Positions 1 through 8,626 of a DNA stretch of 64,000 bases are shown in pieces (the stretch's first letter is position 1; every line of letters starts with the position of its first letter). The stretch covers positions 2,595,001 through 2,659,000 of the forward strand of contig NC_019974.1 of assembly GCF_000328685.1 (NCBI RefSeq), in the 5' to 3' direction. A program made the position numbers and the translations under genes. The notes beneath the pieces are model-generated. The model was not told the origin of the DNA and made no database searches. It saw only the letters and a program-made list of their open reading frames with translations. Origin of the DNA: Natronococcus occultus SP4 (GTDB lineage Archaea; Halobacteriota; Halobacteria; Halobacteriales; Natrialbaceae).

Positions 1-968
1 TTCCACTGTTCCTGCTCGAACAGCCGGCGGAAGTCCTCGAGACACATCTCCTTGCTCATCCCCGGCTGGCCCGGCATCATGTGGAAACCGACCTTGAACC
101 CCGCGTTCCGGAGCCGGCGGTTGGCGTCGATCGACGCCTGGGCGCCGTGGCCGCGGTGCATCTCGCGGTTGATCCGCTCGTAGGTCGTCTGGACGCCGAC
201 CTCGACTTTCGTCCCGCCCAGCTCGAGCATCCGATCGATCTGCTCGGGGTCACACCAGTCGGGCTTGGTCTCGAAGGTCGTCCCGATGTTCCTGATCTCG
301 TTCGTCTCGTTTTCCGCGATGACGTCCTCGAGGTACTTGAACTCGTACTCCTCGGGATCCTCCGCGAAGCTGACGCCCTCGGCAGGTTCGGGCTCCTTGT
401 CGACGTCGTAGTCGTTCATCGCCTCCAGGGCGCGTTTGACGAACCACTCCTGGTAGTCGTGACTGCGGGCGGTCATCGTCCCGCCCATCAGGATCAGCTC
501 GACCTTGTCGACCGGGTGACCGATCTCCCGGAGCTGTTCGAGCCGCAGGGTCACCTGGCCGTAGGGGTCGTAGTCGTTCTGGACGCCCCGCGCCGCCGCG
601 GGCTCCTCGCCCGTGTAGCTCTGGGAGCTCGAGAACTCCGAGTCGGGGCCGCCGGGACAGTAGAGACACTTCCCGTGGGGACACCGCTCGGGCGAGGTCA
701 TGATCGCGACCGGGGAGACGCCCGAGGCGGTCCGGACCGGTTTGCGCTGGAGCACCGCCTCCAGATCCTCGCGGTACTCCTGGGGCGCGTGATCAAGCAG
801 CTCGGAGTTTTTCGGCACCTTCGGCGCCGAGTGTTCCGAACACGCCTCGAGTTTGGCCTTTTCGACCTCGTCGCGGTCGATCTCGCCGTCGAGGATCCGC
901 TCGACGAGCGTCTCGCAAACCTTCTCGAACGCGTCGGTTTCGGTCGGTTCGGGCGTCTCGGTACTCAC
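1..968 (-). CDS. elp3: Elp3: tRNA U34 carboxymethyltransferase, 3' end cut by window edge
   Basis: This is the N-terminal ~322 residues of archaeal Elp3, a radical SAM/acetyltransferase enzyme that makes the cm5 modification on wobble uridine of tRNA. The radical SAM cysteine cluster CPHGKCLYC is at about residues 96-104, with a C-x4-C-x2-C spacing typical of Elp3. It is followed by PGGP and the MGGTMTAR and GVQTTYERI segments of the family. The C-terminal GNAT domain lies outside the window. The start is a GTG at 968 giving VSTETPEP. A divergent SRPBCC gene begins 103 bases away. The family call is firm; only the 3' end is missing. Confidence 0.95.
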   Translation of the reverse strand, partial: MSTETPEPTETDAFEKVCETLVERILDGEIDRDEVEKAKLEACSEHSAPKVPKNSELLDHAPQEYREDLEAVLQRKPVRTASGVSPVAIMTSPERCPHGKCLYCPGGPDSEFSSSQSYTGEEPAAARGVQNDYDPYGQVTLRLEQLREIGHPVDKVELILMGGTMTARSHDYQEWFVKRALEAMNDYDVDKEPEPAEGVSFAEDPEEYEFKYLEDVIAENETNEIRNIGTTFETKPDWCDPEQIDRMLELGGTKVEVGVQTTYERINREMHRGHGAQASIDANRRLRNAGFKVGFHMMPGQPGMSKEMCLEDFRRLFEQEQW

Positions 969-1070
969 TATACGGAGTTGGTCCCGGAGCGTGAATAAGC
1001 GTGTCGGACTCGCTACTCTTCCGCTCGGGAGCAGTACGGCTTTGACCGCTCGCCCGCAACGGTAGCCTGA

Positions 1071-1508
1071 ATGCGCGAGATCGAGCTCTCGTACACCGTC
1101 GAGCCGCCGGCCGAGCAACTCCGTGAGCGACTGACGCCGCGTTCGATCCTCGAGTACGCGGACGTCTACGAGGTTCGAGCCTGCGAGCCGACCGACGACG
1201 GGGCCGAAGCCACGGTCGCGATCGACGGATCCGAGATGACGGTGCAGTTTTCGGCGCTCGAGGACGGGTACGAGTACCGCTTCGTCGACGGCGAGATGTT
1301 CGCGGAACGCTACTCGCGGCTCACCGTCGAGGACGGCGAGGAGACACGCGTCACGGCGACGGCCCGGTACACGTTCGACTCGATCTGGTCGTTCGTCCTC
1401 GATCGACTCGGCGCGAAAACGGTGCGCCGGGAGCTCGAACTGACGATCACGAACCTGCTCGAGGACGTCAAGCGGGCCGAAGCGAACGACCCACCCCGGG
1501 AGGAGTGA
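1071..1508 (+). CDS. SRPBCC (START/polyketide-cyclase-like) family protein, function unknown
   Basis: 145 residues with the alternating strand pattern of the SRPBCC fold: an N-terminal strand (IELSYTVEPP), a central run of strands and a long C-terminal helix ending RRELELTITNLLEDV. Proteins of this fold bind hydrophobic ligands or act as cyclases. No ligand or catalytic residues can be named here. It has no signal peptide or membrane segment, so it is probably cytoplasmic. It is divergent from elp3 and followed by a convergent gene, so it is probably monocistronic. The assignment rests on the fold-like pattern and small size only. Confidence 0.6.
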   Translation: MREIELSYTVEPPAEQLRERLTPRSILEYADVYEVRACEPTDDGAEATVAIDGSEMTVQFSALEDGYEYRFVDGEMFAERYSRLTVEDGEETRVTATARYTFDSIWSFVLDRLGAKTVRRELELTITNLLEDVKRAEANDPPREE

Positions 1509-1594
1509 GCGGCTCAGACGGCCGCCGTCCCCGCGTCCCGGCGGGTCCGCGTTCGGGGTGTAGCCGTGTCGGAACTGACGAACGGCGACCCGCC

Positions 1595-2107
1595 TCAGAC
1601 CTCGACGTACTCGAAGACGGCTCCCGATTTCTCGAACGCGGCGATCGACAGCGGTCCGTCGCCGGGCGGCCCCATCCCCGGAGAGTGCTGGGGCATCCCC
1701 GGCGCCGCGATGCCGAGAACGTCCGGTTCGTCCGCGAACAGTTCCTCGACGGCCTCGAGGGGGACGTGTCCCTCCACGAGGTAGTCGCCGAACTCGATCG
1801 TGTGGCAGCTCCAGGCGTCCTCGGGAACCGACAGCTCGCGTTTGACACCCTCGAGGTCGTCGGTCTCGTTGACCTCGACGTCGAACCCGTGGTCGTCGAG
1901 GTAGTCGACGTACGCCTCGCAGCAGCCACAGTCGGGGTCGTGGTGCTGGACGACGTGCTCGACCGGGAGCGAGCCCGACCACGTCCACTCGTCGCTCCCG
2001 TCGGCCGACTCCCCACCGTCCACCTCTGAGTCGCCGAAACAGCCGGCGAGCCCGCCGACCGCGAGCGCCGCACCCGTCGAACACAGCCACCGTCGTGAGA
2101 TACCCAT
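1595..2107 (-). CDS. DUF411 family metal-binding lipoprotein
   Basis: 170 residues. The N-terminus has a twin-arginine lipoprotein signal (SRRWLC... then GGLAGC, lipobox Cys near residue 22), so the protein is probably exported by Tat and lipid-anchored outside. The mature domain has HHDPDCGCCEAYVDYL, the C-x-C-C signature of DUF411, a family often found near copper and heavy-metal resistance genes and thought to bind metal. The segment DVLGIAAPGMPQHSPGM is also typical. The start at 2107 is chosen for the signal peptide; an in-frame start eight codons upstream is possible. It is convergent with the SRPBCC gene, and no metal pump or sensor is adjacent. Confidence 0.8.
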   Translation of the reverse strand: MGISRRWLCSTGAALAVGGLAGCFGDSEVDGGESADGSDEWTWSGSLPVEHVVQHHDPDCGCCEAYVDYLDDHGFDVEVNETDDLEGVKRELSVPEDAWSCHTIEFGDYLVEGHVPLEAVEELFADEPDVLGIAAPGMPQHSPGMGPPGDGPLSIAAFEKSGAVFEYVEV

Positions 2108-2145
2108 GTGCGCCGCTAGCGAGCGCGCTCTCATATATCGTCCGC

Positions 2146-2577
2146 TCAGTCCCGCGTCTCGAACTCGAGGTCCTCGGATCGCTCGTTTTGCCGTTCGCGT
2201 CGCCAGCGGTCGGCGTCCTCGAGGGTCTCGGTTTCGAGCAGGCGATCGAGCTTGCGCTCGAACTGCTCGTCGGTCAGCTCGCCCGCGGCGTAGCGATCGC
2301 GAAGCCGTTCGAGGGCGTCGGTGGCCGACGGCTCCTCGTCGTCCGGCTCCTCGAGGGTCTCGGGGTCGATCTCGTCTTCCGTCCACCACTCCCGGACGTC
2401 GTCCTCGTCGCCAAACAGCAACGCGACCATCGGCACGACGACGATATACCCGAAGAGCAGCGCCGCGAGCCACCACCCCTGGCCGGTGAACATCGCGGCG
2501 AGCCAGATCCCGGTCACGAGTGTCGCCGTCACCTCCGTGGCGTTCTCGCGGAGCCGCGTCCTCGGGTCGGTGCCCAT
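2146..2577 (-). CDS. SHOCT-domain membrane protein
   Basis: 143 residues with two closely spaced hydrophobic segments (about residues 15-55, rich in W, A, L and V). An acidic linker follows, then a short helical C-terminal motif (ALERLRDRYAAGELTDEQFERKLDRLLET) of the SHOCT type. SHOCT domains occur at the ends of many prokaryotic membrane proteins and probably mediate oligomerisation. Haloarchaeal genomes carry many paralogues with this architecture. It lies 38 bases upstream of the DUF411 gene on the same strand, but no functional link is evident. Confidence 0.75.
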   Translation of the reverse strand: MGTDPRTRLRENATEVTATLVTGIWLAAMFTGQGWWLAALLFGYIVVVPMVALLFGDEDDVREWWTEDEIDPETLEEPDDEEPSATDALERLRDRYAAGELTDEQFERKLDRLLETETLEDADRWRRERQNERSEDLEFETRD

Positions 2578-2661
2578 ACGCTACGTGTGATAGCGACTGC
2601 CAAATGCGTTTCTGACCGGCGGCGCCGCTGATCGAGTCGCGGACAGCGGAGAAGGACGCGA

Positions 2662-4785
2662 TTAGGCGAGCGTCTCGGCGAGGGCCTCGAGCGCGGCCTC
2701 GTGAACGGCGTCGCGTTCGCCGGGCAGGAACTCGATGTGGCCGTCCCGGCCACCGACGACCGTGACGCCGCCGTTCGGAACGCGCTCGGCGACCGCGTGT
2801 CCGAGGTCGCGGACGTCGATCCGCTCGGTCGTGCGGACGTGGAGTTCGTCCTCGCCGATACCGAGCGTCGCGGCGGACTCCTCGCGCTCGCGGCGGTGGA
2901 GCGCGTCAAGCAGCAGGATCGTCGTCGGGAAGTCGTAGCGGTGGGTGAACGCGTCGGTGTCGAGCACCGTCACGGTCAGCCCGTCGACCTCCCGAGTCGT
3001 ACGGTTCTCGCGGGCGGTCTCGAGTTCCGTCTCGAGCTTGTCGCGGAACTGCTCGGAGACGTGGGCCGCGAGATCGGCGTTGCCGTCGAACAGCAGGTCG
3101 GCGATGAGCTCTCGTTTGTCCTTGTAGCTCTGGTAGAACGCTTCCAGCGCGACGGCCTCGCGTCGCTCGGAGACGTCGGTTTCGTCGTATCCGGCCTCGG
3201 TCGCGAGTTCGAGGTAGGTCTCTGGAGCCCCCTCCCAGTAGCTGACCGCCGGCAGGTGCTCGAGGTCGTCGCGGACGTCGTCGTTGACGTGGGCGGCGAC
3301 GTTCGCGGCGAGGGCGGTCGAGGTCAGGTCGGCGACGTCGGCGCCGGCGAGCGAGGGCGCGACGGCGGCGGTCACCGCGTCGACGATCTCCTCGTCAGCG
3401 CGGCTGTCGTCGACGACCAGCGCCTCGGCGCCGTACAGTGAGAGCAGCTCGTAGCCGTCGGCGGACTCGACGGTCGAGCCGGCACCGACCAGCACGACCA
3501 GCGGCAGCTGCTCGTCGTGTCGGTCGCGGGCCTCGAGCATCGAGGTGACGTCGTCGGTCGCGGCGTCCATGTCGTACACCCGACCCTCGAGCGGTCGGCG
3601 CTCGAAGTAGTGGTACTCGGCGTCCTCGCGGGTGTGTTTCTCGCGGATCAGCGGCAACGCGGCGCGCTCGATGGCGGCGCCGGCGACGTAGCCGTCGGCG
3701 GTCGCGGCGTGGCGAACGACGACGGGACGGGCCTCCATGATCGCACGCCGGATCGCCGTCGCGGCGTCGCCGATCTCGTCCTCGACGACCGCGACCGCGT
3801 CGTGGTCGGCGAGCGGAGCGACGTCGGCGGGACGGGCCTCGCGCTCGATCGCGCTCTCGAGGCGGTCGACGACGGTCTCGCGGGCCTCGTCCTCGAGGAC
3901 GTCGAGCGTCTCGGTCTCGACCTGCAGATCGCCGTGGTGGCGCTCGATCTCGCCCTCGAGGGCGACGACGTCCTCGACCTCGACGTCGGGGTAGGCCCGG
4001 ACGCCGGCCTCCTCGAAGGCCGCACATTCGACGGTGCCGGTCTCGTCGCGCAGCTCGAAGACCGTCGGTCCGGAGGTCTGGCGGACGCCGGTGATCTCGC
4101 CCTCGAGACGGACGACGCTTCCGACCTGGTTGCCGATCGCGTCGACCGTCGTTCGCTTGAGCGCGGGCTCGGACTCGGGCTCGGCGTCGGCGGCGTCGTC
4201 GGTCGCCGGCGTCGAGACCGTCGATGACTCGGCCGCGACGGAACCGCTCTCGGCGGCGACCGTCTCGGCGCCGCCCGTCGACGGGCTCGCCTCGTCGCTC
4301 GGACCGGTGTCGTCGGCGCTCGCGCTGGGCTGGGAGTCGTGTTCGGGTTCGGGTTCCGGTTCGGACTCGGGCTCGGACGCTGCGTCGGCCTCGTCAGCCT
4401 CGTCGTCCTCGGGGAGGAACTCGTCGTCGGCCGTCTCGATCAGGTGGCCGCGGAACTCGCGTTCGCGCTGGCGGATCGACCAGCCCAGATCGACGTTCCC
4501 GTTGTCCCGAACGTCGAGCACCTGGACGAACACCCCGTCCCCGGGCTCCCAGTCGAGACTCTCGAGTCGCTTGTCCAGTTCGCTTCTGTGCAACAGACCG
4601 GTGACGTGGTCGCCGATGTCGACGAACACGCCGAAATCGGCGTAGCCGTCGACGGTTCCCCGGTAGTAGCGACCGGGTGTGAGCTGCGAGGGTTCGGTGC
4701 CGCGGAACTCGAAGACCGCGTCCTCCTGATGACTCTCGCAGATCTCGCCGTCGACAGACGTACCGCAGATGATACAGTTACCCAT
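2662..4785 (-). CDS. RecJ/DHH-like nucleic-acid-binding protein with S1 and OB domains, degenerate catalytic motifs
   Basis: 707 residues. Order: a small Cys motif (CIICG...C, residues 4-18), an S1-type RNA/DNA-binding domain (about 35-110), an acidic low-complexity linker (about 120-200), an OB-fold domain (about 210-290), and a DHH/DHHA1-like phosphoesterase region (about 320-707). Family members include archaeal RecJ-like exonucleases and GINS-associated nucleases. The metal-binding motifs look eroded: the usual DGD-type motif I reads ADGYVAG near residue 363, and the DHH position reads VVDDSR near residue 458. It may therefore bind nucleic acid without cleaving it. No neighbours suggest an operon. 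Confidence 0.75.
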   Translation of the reverse strand: MGNCIICGTSVDGEICESHQEDAVFEFRGTEPSQLTPGRYYRGTVDGYADFGVFVDIGDHVTGLLHRSELDKRLESLDWEPGDGVFVQVLDVRDNGNVDLGWSIRQREREFRGHLIETADDEFLPEDDEADEADAASEPESEPEPEPEHDSQPSASADDTGPSDEASPSTGGAETVAAESGSVAAESSTVSTPATDDAADAEPESEPALKRTTVDAIGNQVGSVVRLEGEITGVRQTSGPTVFELRDETGTVECAAFEEAGVRAYPDVEVEDVVALEGEIERHHGDLQVETETLDVLEDEARETVVDRLESAIEREARPADVAPLADHDAVAVVEDEIGDAATAIRRAIMEARPVVVRHAATADGYVAGAAIERAALPLIREKHTREDAEYHYFERRPLEGRVYDMDAATDDVTSMLEARDRHDEQLPLVVLVGAGSTVESADGYELLSLYGAEALVVDDSRADEEIVDAVTAAVAPSLAGADVADLTSTALAANVAAHVNDDVRDDLEHLPAVSYWEGAPETYLELATEAGYDETDVSERREAVALEAFYQSYKDKRELIADLLFDGNADLAAHVSEQFRDKLETELETARENRTTREVDGLTVTVLDTDAFTHRYDFPTTILLLDALHRREREESAATLGIGEDELHVRTTERIDVRDLGHAVAERVPNGGVTVVGGRDGHIEFLPGERDAVHEAALEALAETLA

Positions 4786-4886
4786 CTACACGAACCAAGC
4801 AGTTTCGCCCTAAAACGGTTGTCGGAATGCGTTCGCGGCGGTACCGTGCAATCCGCGCCCGGAACTACCCTGTGATCGACCGTCGT

Positions 4887-5150
4887 TTACTCGAAGACGG
4901 GGGAATCATCCTCAAGGGCCTCGACATCCTCGACGATCTTGCGGACGTCCTCGGGGAACAGCGACACCTGGACCTCGTTGCCGTCGTCGTCCTCGAAGAC
5001 GAGTTTGACTCGTTTGTCGCCGAACTCGCGGGCCTTGGCGTCCTCGACGTCGAACAGCTTGACGGTCGCGGACTTGTTCTTCGGACCGACGTTTTTGATC
5101 GATCCCTCGTTCAGTTCGACCATGAACTCCTCGAGCGAAAGCGAGAGCAT
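4887..5150 (-). CDS. Conserved haloarchaeal 87-aa protein, function unknown
   Basis: An acidic protein without signal peptide or membrane segment. It is rich in short strands (SATVKLFDVEDAKAREF, VKLVFEDDDGNEVQVSLF), suggesting a compact beta fold, and ends in an acidic helix. The start at 5150 is preferred because AT-rich bases that could be a TATA element lie about 25 bases upstream, while longer in-frame extensions lose haloarchaeal composition. No function can be assigned. Confidence 0.6.
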   Translation of the reverse strand: MLSLSLEEFMVELNEGSIKNVGPKNKSATVKLFDVEDAKAREFGDKRVKLVFEDDDGNEVQVSLFPEDVRKIVEDVEALEDDSPVFE

Positions 5151-5337
5151 ACCCGTCGTATGAGGTCCGGACAAAAAACGCCACGGCATCGGCTCGCGGG
5201 TTGCCGGCTCGTCGGCTCGGACGGATTGCTGTACGTCAGTCCCGGCTCCCACCAAAACCGCTCGTCGCGCCGGGAGCGTCCCGAGAGAGTTCATGCGGTC
5301 ACTTTTAAGACGATCTCCGACCAACCGTTGGCCTGCT

Positions 5338-6066
5338 ATGGAACTCACCTGGCACGGTCACTCGACGTGGCACGTCACCGTCGGCGACACCGACCTGCTG
5401 ATCGACCCGTTCTTCGACAACCCGAAGACGGAGCTCGAGCCGTCGGACGTCGACGAACCGGACTACGTACTGCTCACGCACGGCCACGCCGACCACATCG
5501 CCGACGCGGGCGAGTTCAGCGACGCGACGCTGGTCGCGACTCCCGAGCTCGTCTCCTACTGCGAGGAGGAGTTCGGGTTCGAGGACGCCGTCGGCGGGAT
5601 GGGGATGAACCTCGGTGGGACCGTCGAGTGTGACGACGCGTTCGTCACGATGGTCCGGGCCGACCACACCAACGGGATCATGACCGAGTACGACGTCGAC
5701 GCGGGGATGCCCGCCGGCTTCGTGATCTCGGATACGAAACCGACCCAGGTCAGCGACGAGGAGTCGACGACGTTCTACCACGCGGGCGACACCTCGCTGA
5801 TGACCGAGATGCGCGAGGTCGTCGGTCCCTACCTCGAGCCCGACGCCGCCGCGGTGCCGATGGGCGACCACTTCACGATGGGGCCCTGGCAGGCCGCCGT
5901 CGCCGTCGACTGGCTCGACGTCGACCACGCGTTCCCCCAGCACTACGACACGTTCCCGCCGATCGAGCAGGATCCCGAGCAGTTCGAGAGCGAGGTCGCG
6001 GGGACCGGCAGCGACGCCGAGGTCCACGTCCTCGAGGCCGACGAGCCGTTCGAGCTCGAGGCCTGA
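5338..6066 (+). CDS. UPF0173/UlaG-like metal-dependent hydrolase
   Basis: 242 residues of the metallo-beta-lactamase fold. The metal-binding motif is HGHADH (about residue 51), with further ligands in [15 protein letters not shown] and a late His in HAFPQHYDT. This matches the UPF0173 family of predicted Zn or Mn hydrolases, whose physiological substrates are mostly unknown. The ATG at 5338 starts [15 protein letters not shown] is the family's N-terminal signature. A TTTTAAG element about 38 bases upstream may be the TATA box. It is followed by a separate OsmC gene. Confidence 0.85.
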   Translation: MELTWHGHSTWHVTVGDTDLLIDPFFDNPKTELEPSDVDEPDYVLLTHGHADHIADAGEFSDATLVATPELVSYCEEEFGFEDAVGGMGMNLGGTVECDDAFVTMVRADHTNGIMTEYDVDAGMPAGFVISDTKPTQVSDEESTTFYHAGDTSLMTEMREVVGPYLEPDAAAVPMGDHFTMGPWQAAVAVDWLDVDHAFPQHYDTFPPIEQDPEQFESEVAGTGSDAEVHVLEADEPFELEA

Positions 6067-6190
6067 TCCGAGCCGGAATCGCGACGTTCTGAGCCGTCCG
6101 AGCGCGCGCTCCGCGTTCCGGTTCTCGAACCGGACGATGTTGACCGCGAGAACAACGTTTACGGCTCCCGCTGTGGTTGTCCCGACTGCG

Positions 6191-6586
6191 ATGTCGAAAC
6201 AAGTTACCACCGTCTCCGAGGAGGGGTTCAGCGCGACGAACGAGATCGGCGAGTTCGAGACGACGATCGACGCCGAGGGCGAGGACGCGCCGGACACCCT
6301 CGAGAGCCTGCTGGCGGCGTATGCTTCCTGTTACGTGCCAGCGCTTCGCGTCGGGGGCCAGCAGCGCGACGCCGGCGACCTCGGTCGGATCGAGATCGAG
6401 TCGACGGGCGAGCTCAACGACGACGACAAGCTCGAGTCGGTCTACTTCGACATCCGCGTCGAGGCCGACGTCGACGACGACACCGGCCAGGAGGTCATCG
6501 ACCGGGCGTTCGAGCTCTGTAAGGTTCACGACGCGCTGAAATCGGAGCTCCACGCCGACACCGACTTCGAGGGCGGCGCCTTCTAG
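6191..6586 (+). CDS. OsmC family peroxide-reducing protein
   Basis: 131 residues. OsmC/Ohr proteins reduce organic or hydrogen peroxide through a cysteine pair. Both cysteines are visible: one in LAAYASCYVPAL (about residue 47) and one in AFELCKVHDAL (about residue 112), at the spacing expected for the family. The N-terminal sheet and ESLLAAYASC helix are typical. Start ATG at 6191. It is probably cytoplasmic and monocistronic, between two MBL-fold genes. Confidence 0.85.
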   Translation: MSKQVTTVSEEGFSATNEIGEFETTIDAEGEDAPDTLESLLAAYASCYVPALRVGGQQRDAGDLGRIEIESTGELNDDDKLESVYFDIRVEADVDDDTGQEVIDRAFELCKVHDALKSELHADTDFEGGAF

Positions 6587-6628
6587 AACCGAGAACTACT
6601 TTTTCACTGACCGCTGGGAACGTATATA

Positions 6629-7678
6629 GTGACGGGCCGGTTCGATTCTCGCGCGCGACAGACGTTGCTCGTCGTCGCCGTGGTCGCCGTCCTCCTGCTG
6701 GGGGGCTGTATCGGCGACGACGGTGCGGACGGGGAAGAGGAAGCGACCGAGCCCGACGCGCCGACCGGGGAGCTCGAGATCCACCATCTCGACGTCGGCC
6801 AGGCCGACGCGACTCTCCTCGTGGCGCCGTCGGGTGAGACGATCCTGATCGACACCGGCGACTGGCGTGACGACAGCGAGGACGTCATCGACTACCTCGA
6901 GGAGCGGGGCGTCGATCGGATCGACCACCTCGTGGCGACCCACGCCCACGCCGATCACATCGGCGGTCACGCCGCGGTCATCGACCACTTCGAGACACAC
7001 CGGGACGGCGTCGGCGCGGCCTACGACTCGGGGGTCGTCCACACGAGCGCGACCTACGAACGCTACCTCGAAGCCGTCGAGAGCCACGAGGTCACGCTGT
7101 TTCAGGTCGCCGAGGGCGACGAGCTCCCGCTCGAGGACGACGCCGTCGGCGCGACGGTGCTGAACCCGCCCGCCGGCGAGTCGGGCGACGACCTCCACTA
7201 CAACAGTGTCACCCTCTCGGTGGAGTTCGGCGAGTTCACGTATCTGACGACCGGCGACGCCGAACGGGACGCCGAGCGGCGGCTGGTCGAGGACCGGGGC
7301 GAGGAGCTCGGAGCCGACGTCTATCAGGCCGGCCACCACGGCTCGTCGACGTCCTCGACCGAGCCGTTTCTCGATGCCGTCGAGCCGCGGGTCGCGGTGA
7401 TCTCGAGCGCCGAGGACTCCCAGTACGGCCATCCCCACGACGACGTCCTCGAGTCGTTCGCCGACCGCGGCGTCGAAACCTACTGGACGGGCGTTCACGG
7501 CCACGTCGTCGTAACGACCGACGGGGAGGAGGCGAGTGTCGAGGCCGAGCGCGAGGCGACGACGGATCCGGCGGAGCTGCGCGAGCACGAACCCGACGCC
7601 GAGGCGGCCGCGGTGGGCCCGTCGGTCGGGAGCGTCACGGACCGGGCGCTCGTCGGCGTTCCCGCGAGCGCGCCGTGA
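6629..7678 (+). CDS. Secreted ComEC-like metallo-beta-lactamase-fold lipoprotein
   Basis: 349 residues. An N-terminal hydrophobic helix ends in a lipobox (LLLGGCIGDD, Cys near residue 27), followed by an acidic linker, so the protein is probably anchored on the outer membrane face. The mature part matches the MBL domain of ComEC/Rec2 proteins: HLDVGQADATLL, DTGDW, ATHAHADHIGGH, TTGDAE and QAGHHGSSTSST. Unlike true ComEC it has no competence-type transmembrane channel domain, so a stand-alone extracellular phosphodiesterase or nuclease-like role is more likely. The start is GTG at 6629. The C-terminal ~40 residues are low-complexity. Confidence 0.85.
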   Translation: MTGRFDSRARQTLLVVAVVAVLLLGGCIGDDGADGEEEATEPDAPTGELEIHHLDVGQADATLLVAPSGETILIDTGDWRDDSEDVIDYLEERGVDRIDHLVATHAHADHIGGHAAVIDHFETHRDGVGAAYDSGVVHTSATYERYLEAVESHEVTLFQVAEGDELPLEDDAVGATVLNPPAGESGDDLHYNSVTLSVEFGEFTYLTTGDAERDAERRLVEDRGEELGADVYQAGHHGSSTSSTEPFLDAVEPRVAVISSAEDSQYGHPHDDVLESFADRGVETYWTGVHGHVVVTTDGEEASVEAEREATTDPAELREHEPDAEAAAVGPSVGSVTDRALVGVPASAP

Positions 7679-8056
7679 GTTACGGTGATCGACGCTCGCG
7701 TCGCTGTTCGAAGCGAGCGGAAAGGGAAGGAAGCCGCAGAACGGAAGCGGGGTCTGACCCCCCCTGATCACGGTGACTGTCTTGGGGTGAACGGAAGCGG
7801 GGTCGAACCCTCCACGTCGAAGGTGGGGTCTTCGGGGAACGGAAGCGGGGTAGACTTCCTGACTCGAAGATGGGGCCTTCGATGCACGGCAGCGGGCTAC
7901 GGATACATTGGGGTATGTCCGTCCACTGCCTACTTCTGGATAGGAGGGTTACTGCATTAGTGCTACTGCCAACACACGTTGGTATTTATACGACAGCGGT
8001 GTCGAACGGACCGAGCGGACGGTAGATTCAAGCGTCGATCACGAGAGGTAGCCGCC
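7679..8056. other. 378-base gene-free region with repeat array and promoter
   Basis: No convincing gene. The left part holds the degenerate repeat array described separately (7739-7898). The right end holds GGTATTTATA near 7981-7990, a candidate TATA box, but it lies about 70 bases upstream of the carbonic anhydrase start. A 91-codon open frame over the array has non-haloarchaeal composition (many G, S, W and C, few acidic residues) and is not called. Confidence 0.6.
7739..7898. repeat. Degenerate tandem repeat, ~48-base period, with hairpin sub-units
   Basis: The 15-base core GAACGGAAGCGGGGT occurs identically at 7739, 7789 and 7837, and in degenerate form (GCACGGCAGCGGGCT) at 7884, so the period is 47-50 bases. 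Between cores, copies 2 and 3 each carry a hairpin with the same CGAAG/CTTCG stem and a different seven-base loop (GTGGGGT, ATGGGGC). Copy 1 lacks a clear stem. Stem conservation with loop drift suggests selection on RNA or DNA structure, or a decaying array. Function unknown. Confidence 0.75.
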
Positions 8057-8557
8057 ATGCTTCGCTCGTTCGAAGGGACGGAACCGCAGGTCGCCGACTC
8101 GGCCCGTGTCGACGAAAGCGCGGTCGTCATCGGTGACGTCGTCGTCGAGGACGACGCCAGCGTCTGGCCGAACGTCACCCTCCGTGGCGATCACGGACGG
8201 ATCGTCGTCGGCGAGGGCGCGAACGTCCAGGACAACGCCGTCCTCCACGAGGACGCCGAGCTCGAACCTTACGCCACCGTCGGCCACAGCGCGATCGTCC
8301 ACGACGCAACCGTCGGGGAGCGCGCGCTGGTCGGGATGAACGCCGTCGTCCTCGACGGCGCCCGGATCGGCGAGGGCAGTGTCGTCGCAGCCGGCAGCGT
8401 CGTCACGGAGGGAACGGTAGTCGAACCCGCGACGCTGGTCGCGGGCGCGCCCGCCGAACCGAAAGCCGAGGTCGACGACCCACAGCTCGAGGCGACGGCC
8501 GATCGGTACGTCGAGCTCGCTCGTCGCCACGCCGAGGGGTCGGAACGGCTCGACTAA
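8057..8557 (+). CDS. Gamma-class carbonic anhydrase-like hexapeptide-repeat protein
   Basis: 166 residues, mostly left-handed beta-helix hexapeptide repeats (for example IGDVVVEDDASVWPNVTL). The zinc-site histidines of gamma-carbonic anhydrases are visible in VLHEDA, VGHSAIVHDA, with the preceding RGDHG and QDN segments of the active site. Such proteins form trimers and may hydrate CO2; some relatives (YrdA, PaaY) act as thioesterases. The ATG at 8057 gives MLRSFEG. Confidence 0.85.
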   Translation: MLRSFEGTEPQVADSARVDESAVVIGDVVVEDDASVWPNVTLRGDHGRIVVGEGANVQDNAVLHEDAELEPYATVGHSAIVHDATVGERALVGMNAVVLDGARIGEGSVVAAGSVVTEGTVVEPATLVAGAPAEPKAEVDDPQLEATADRYVELARRHAEGSERLD

Positions 8558-8626
8558 CTCGATACCGCGAGAACCGACGGGTCGCCGAGGGAAACGCTGA
8601 TACGCGCACCCGCGCAATCGACGGCC

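Noticed and set aside
81-998. A 305-codon plus-strand frame opposite elp3
   Set aside because: It is an antisense shadow. Its product is rich in R, V and L and matches no family, while the minus strand clearly encodes Elp3.
7795-7815. A tRNA T-arm-like sequence GGGTCGAACCC in the repeat array
   Set aside because: No acceptor, D or anticodon arm surrounds it, and the palindromic core explains the resemblance.
7739-7898. A CRISPR array
   Set aside because: The 15-base cores are too short, the spacers are similar to one another and include the repeated stem, and no cas genes or known haloarchaeal CRISPR repeat occurs here.
7685-7960. A 91-codon reading frame over the repeat array
   Set aside because: Its composition (G, S, W, C rich, few acidic residues) differs from every real gene in this window and it follows the repeat period.
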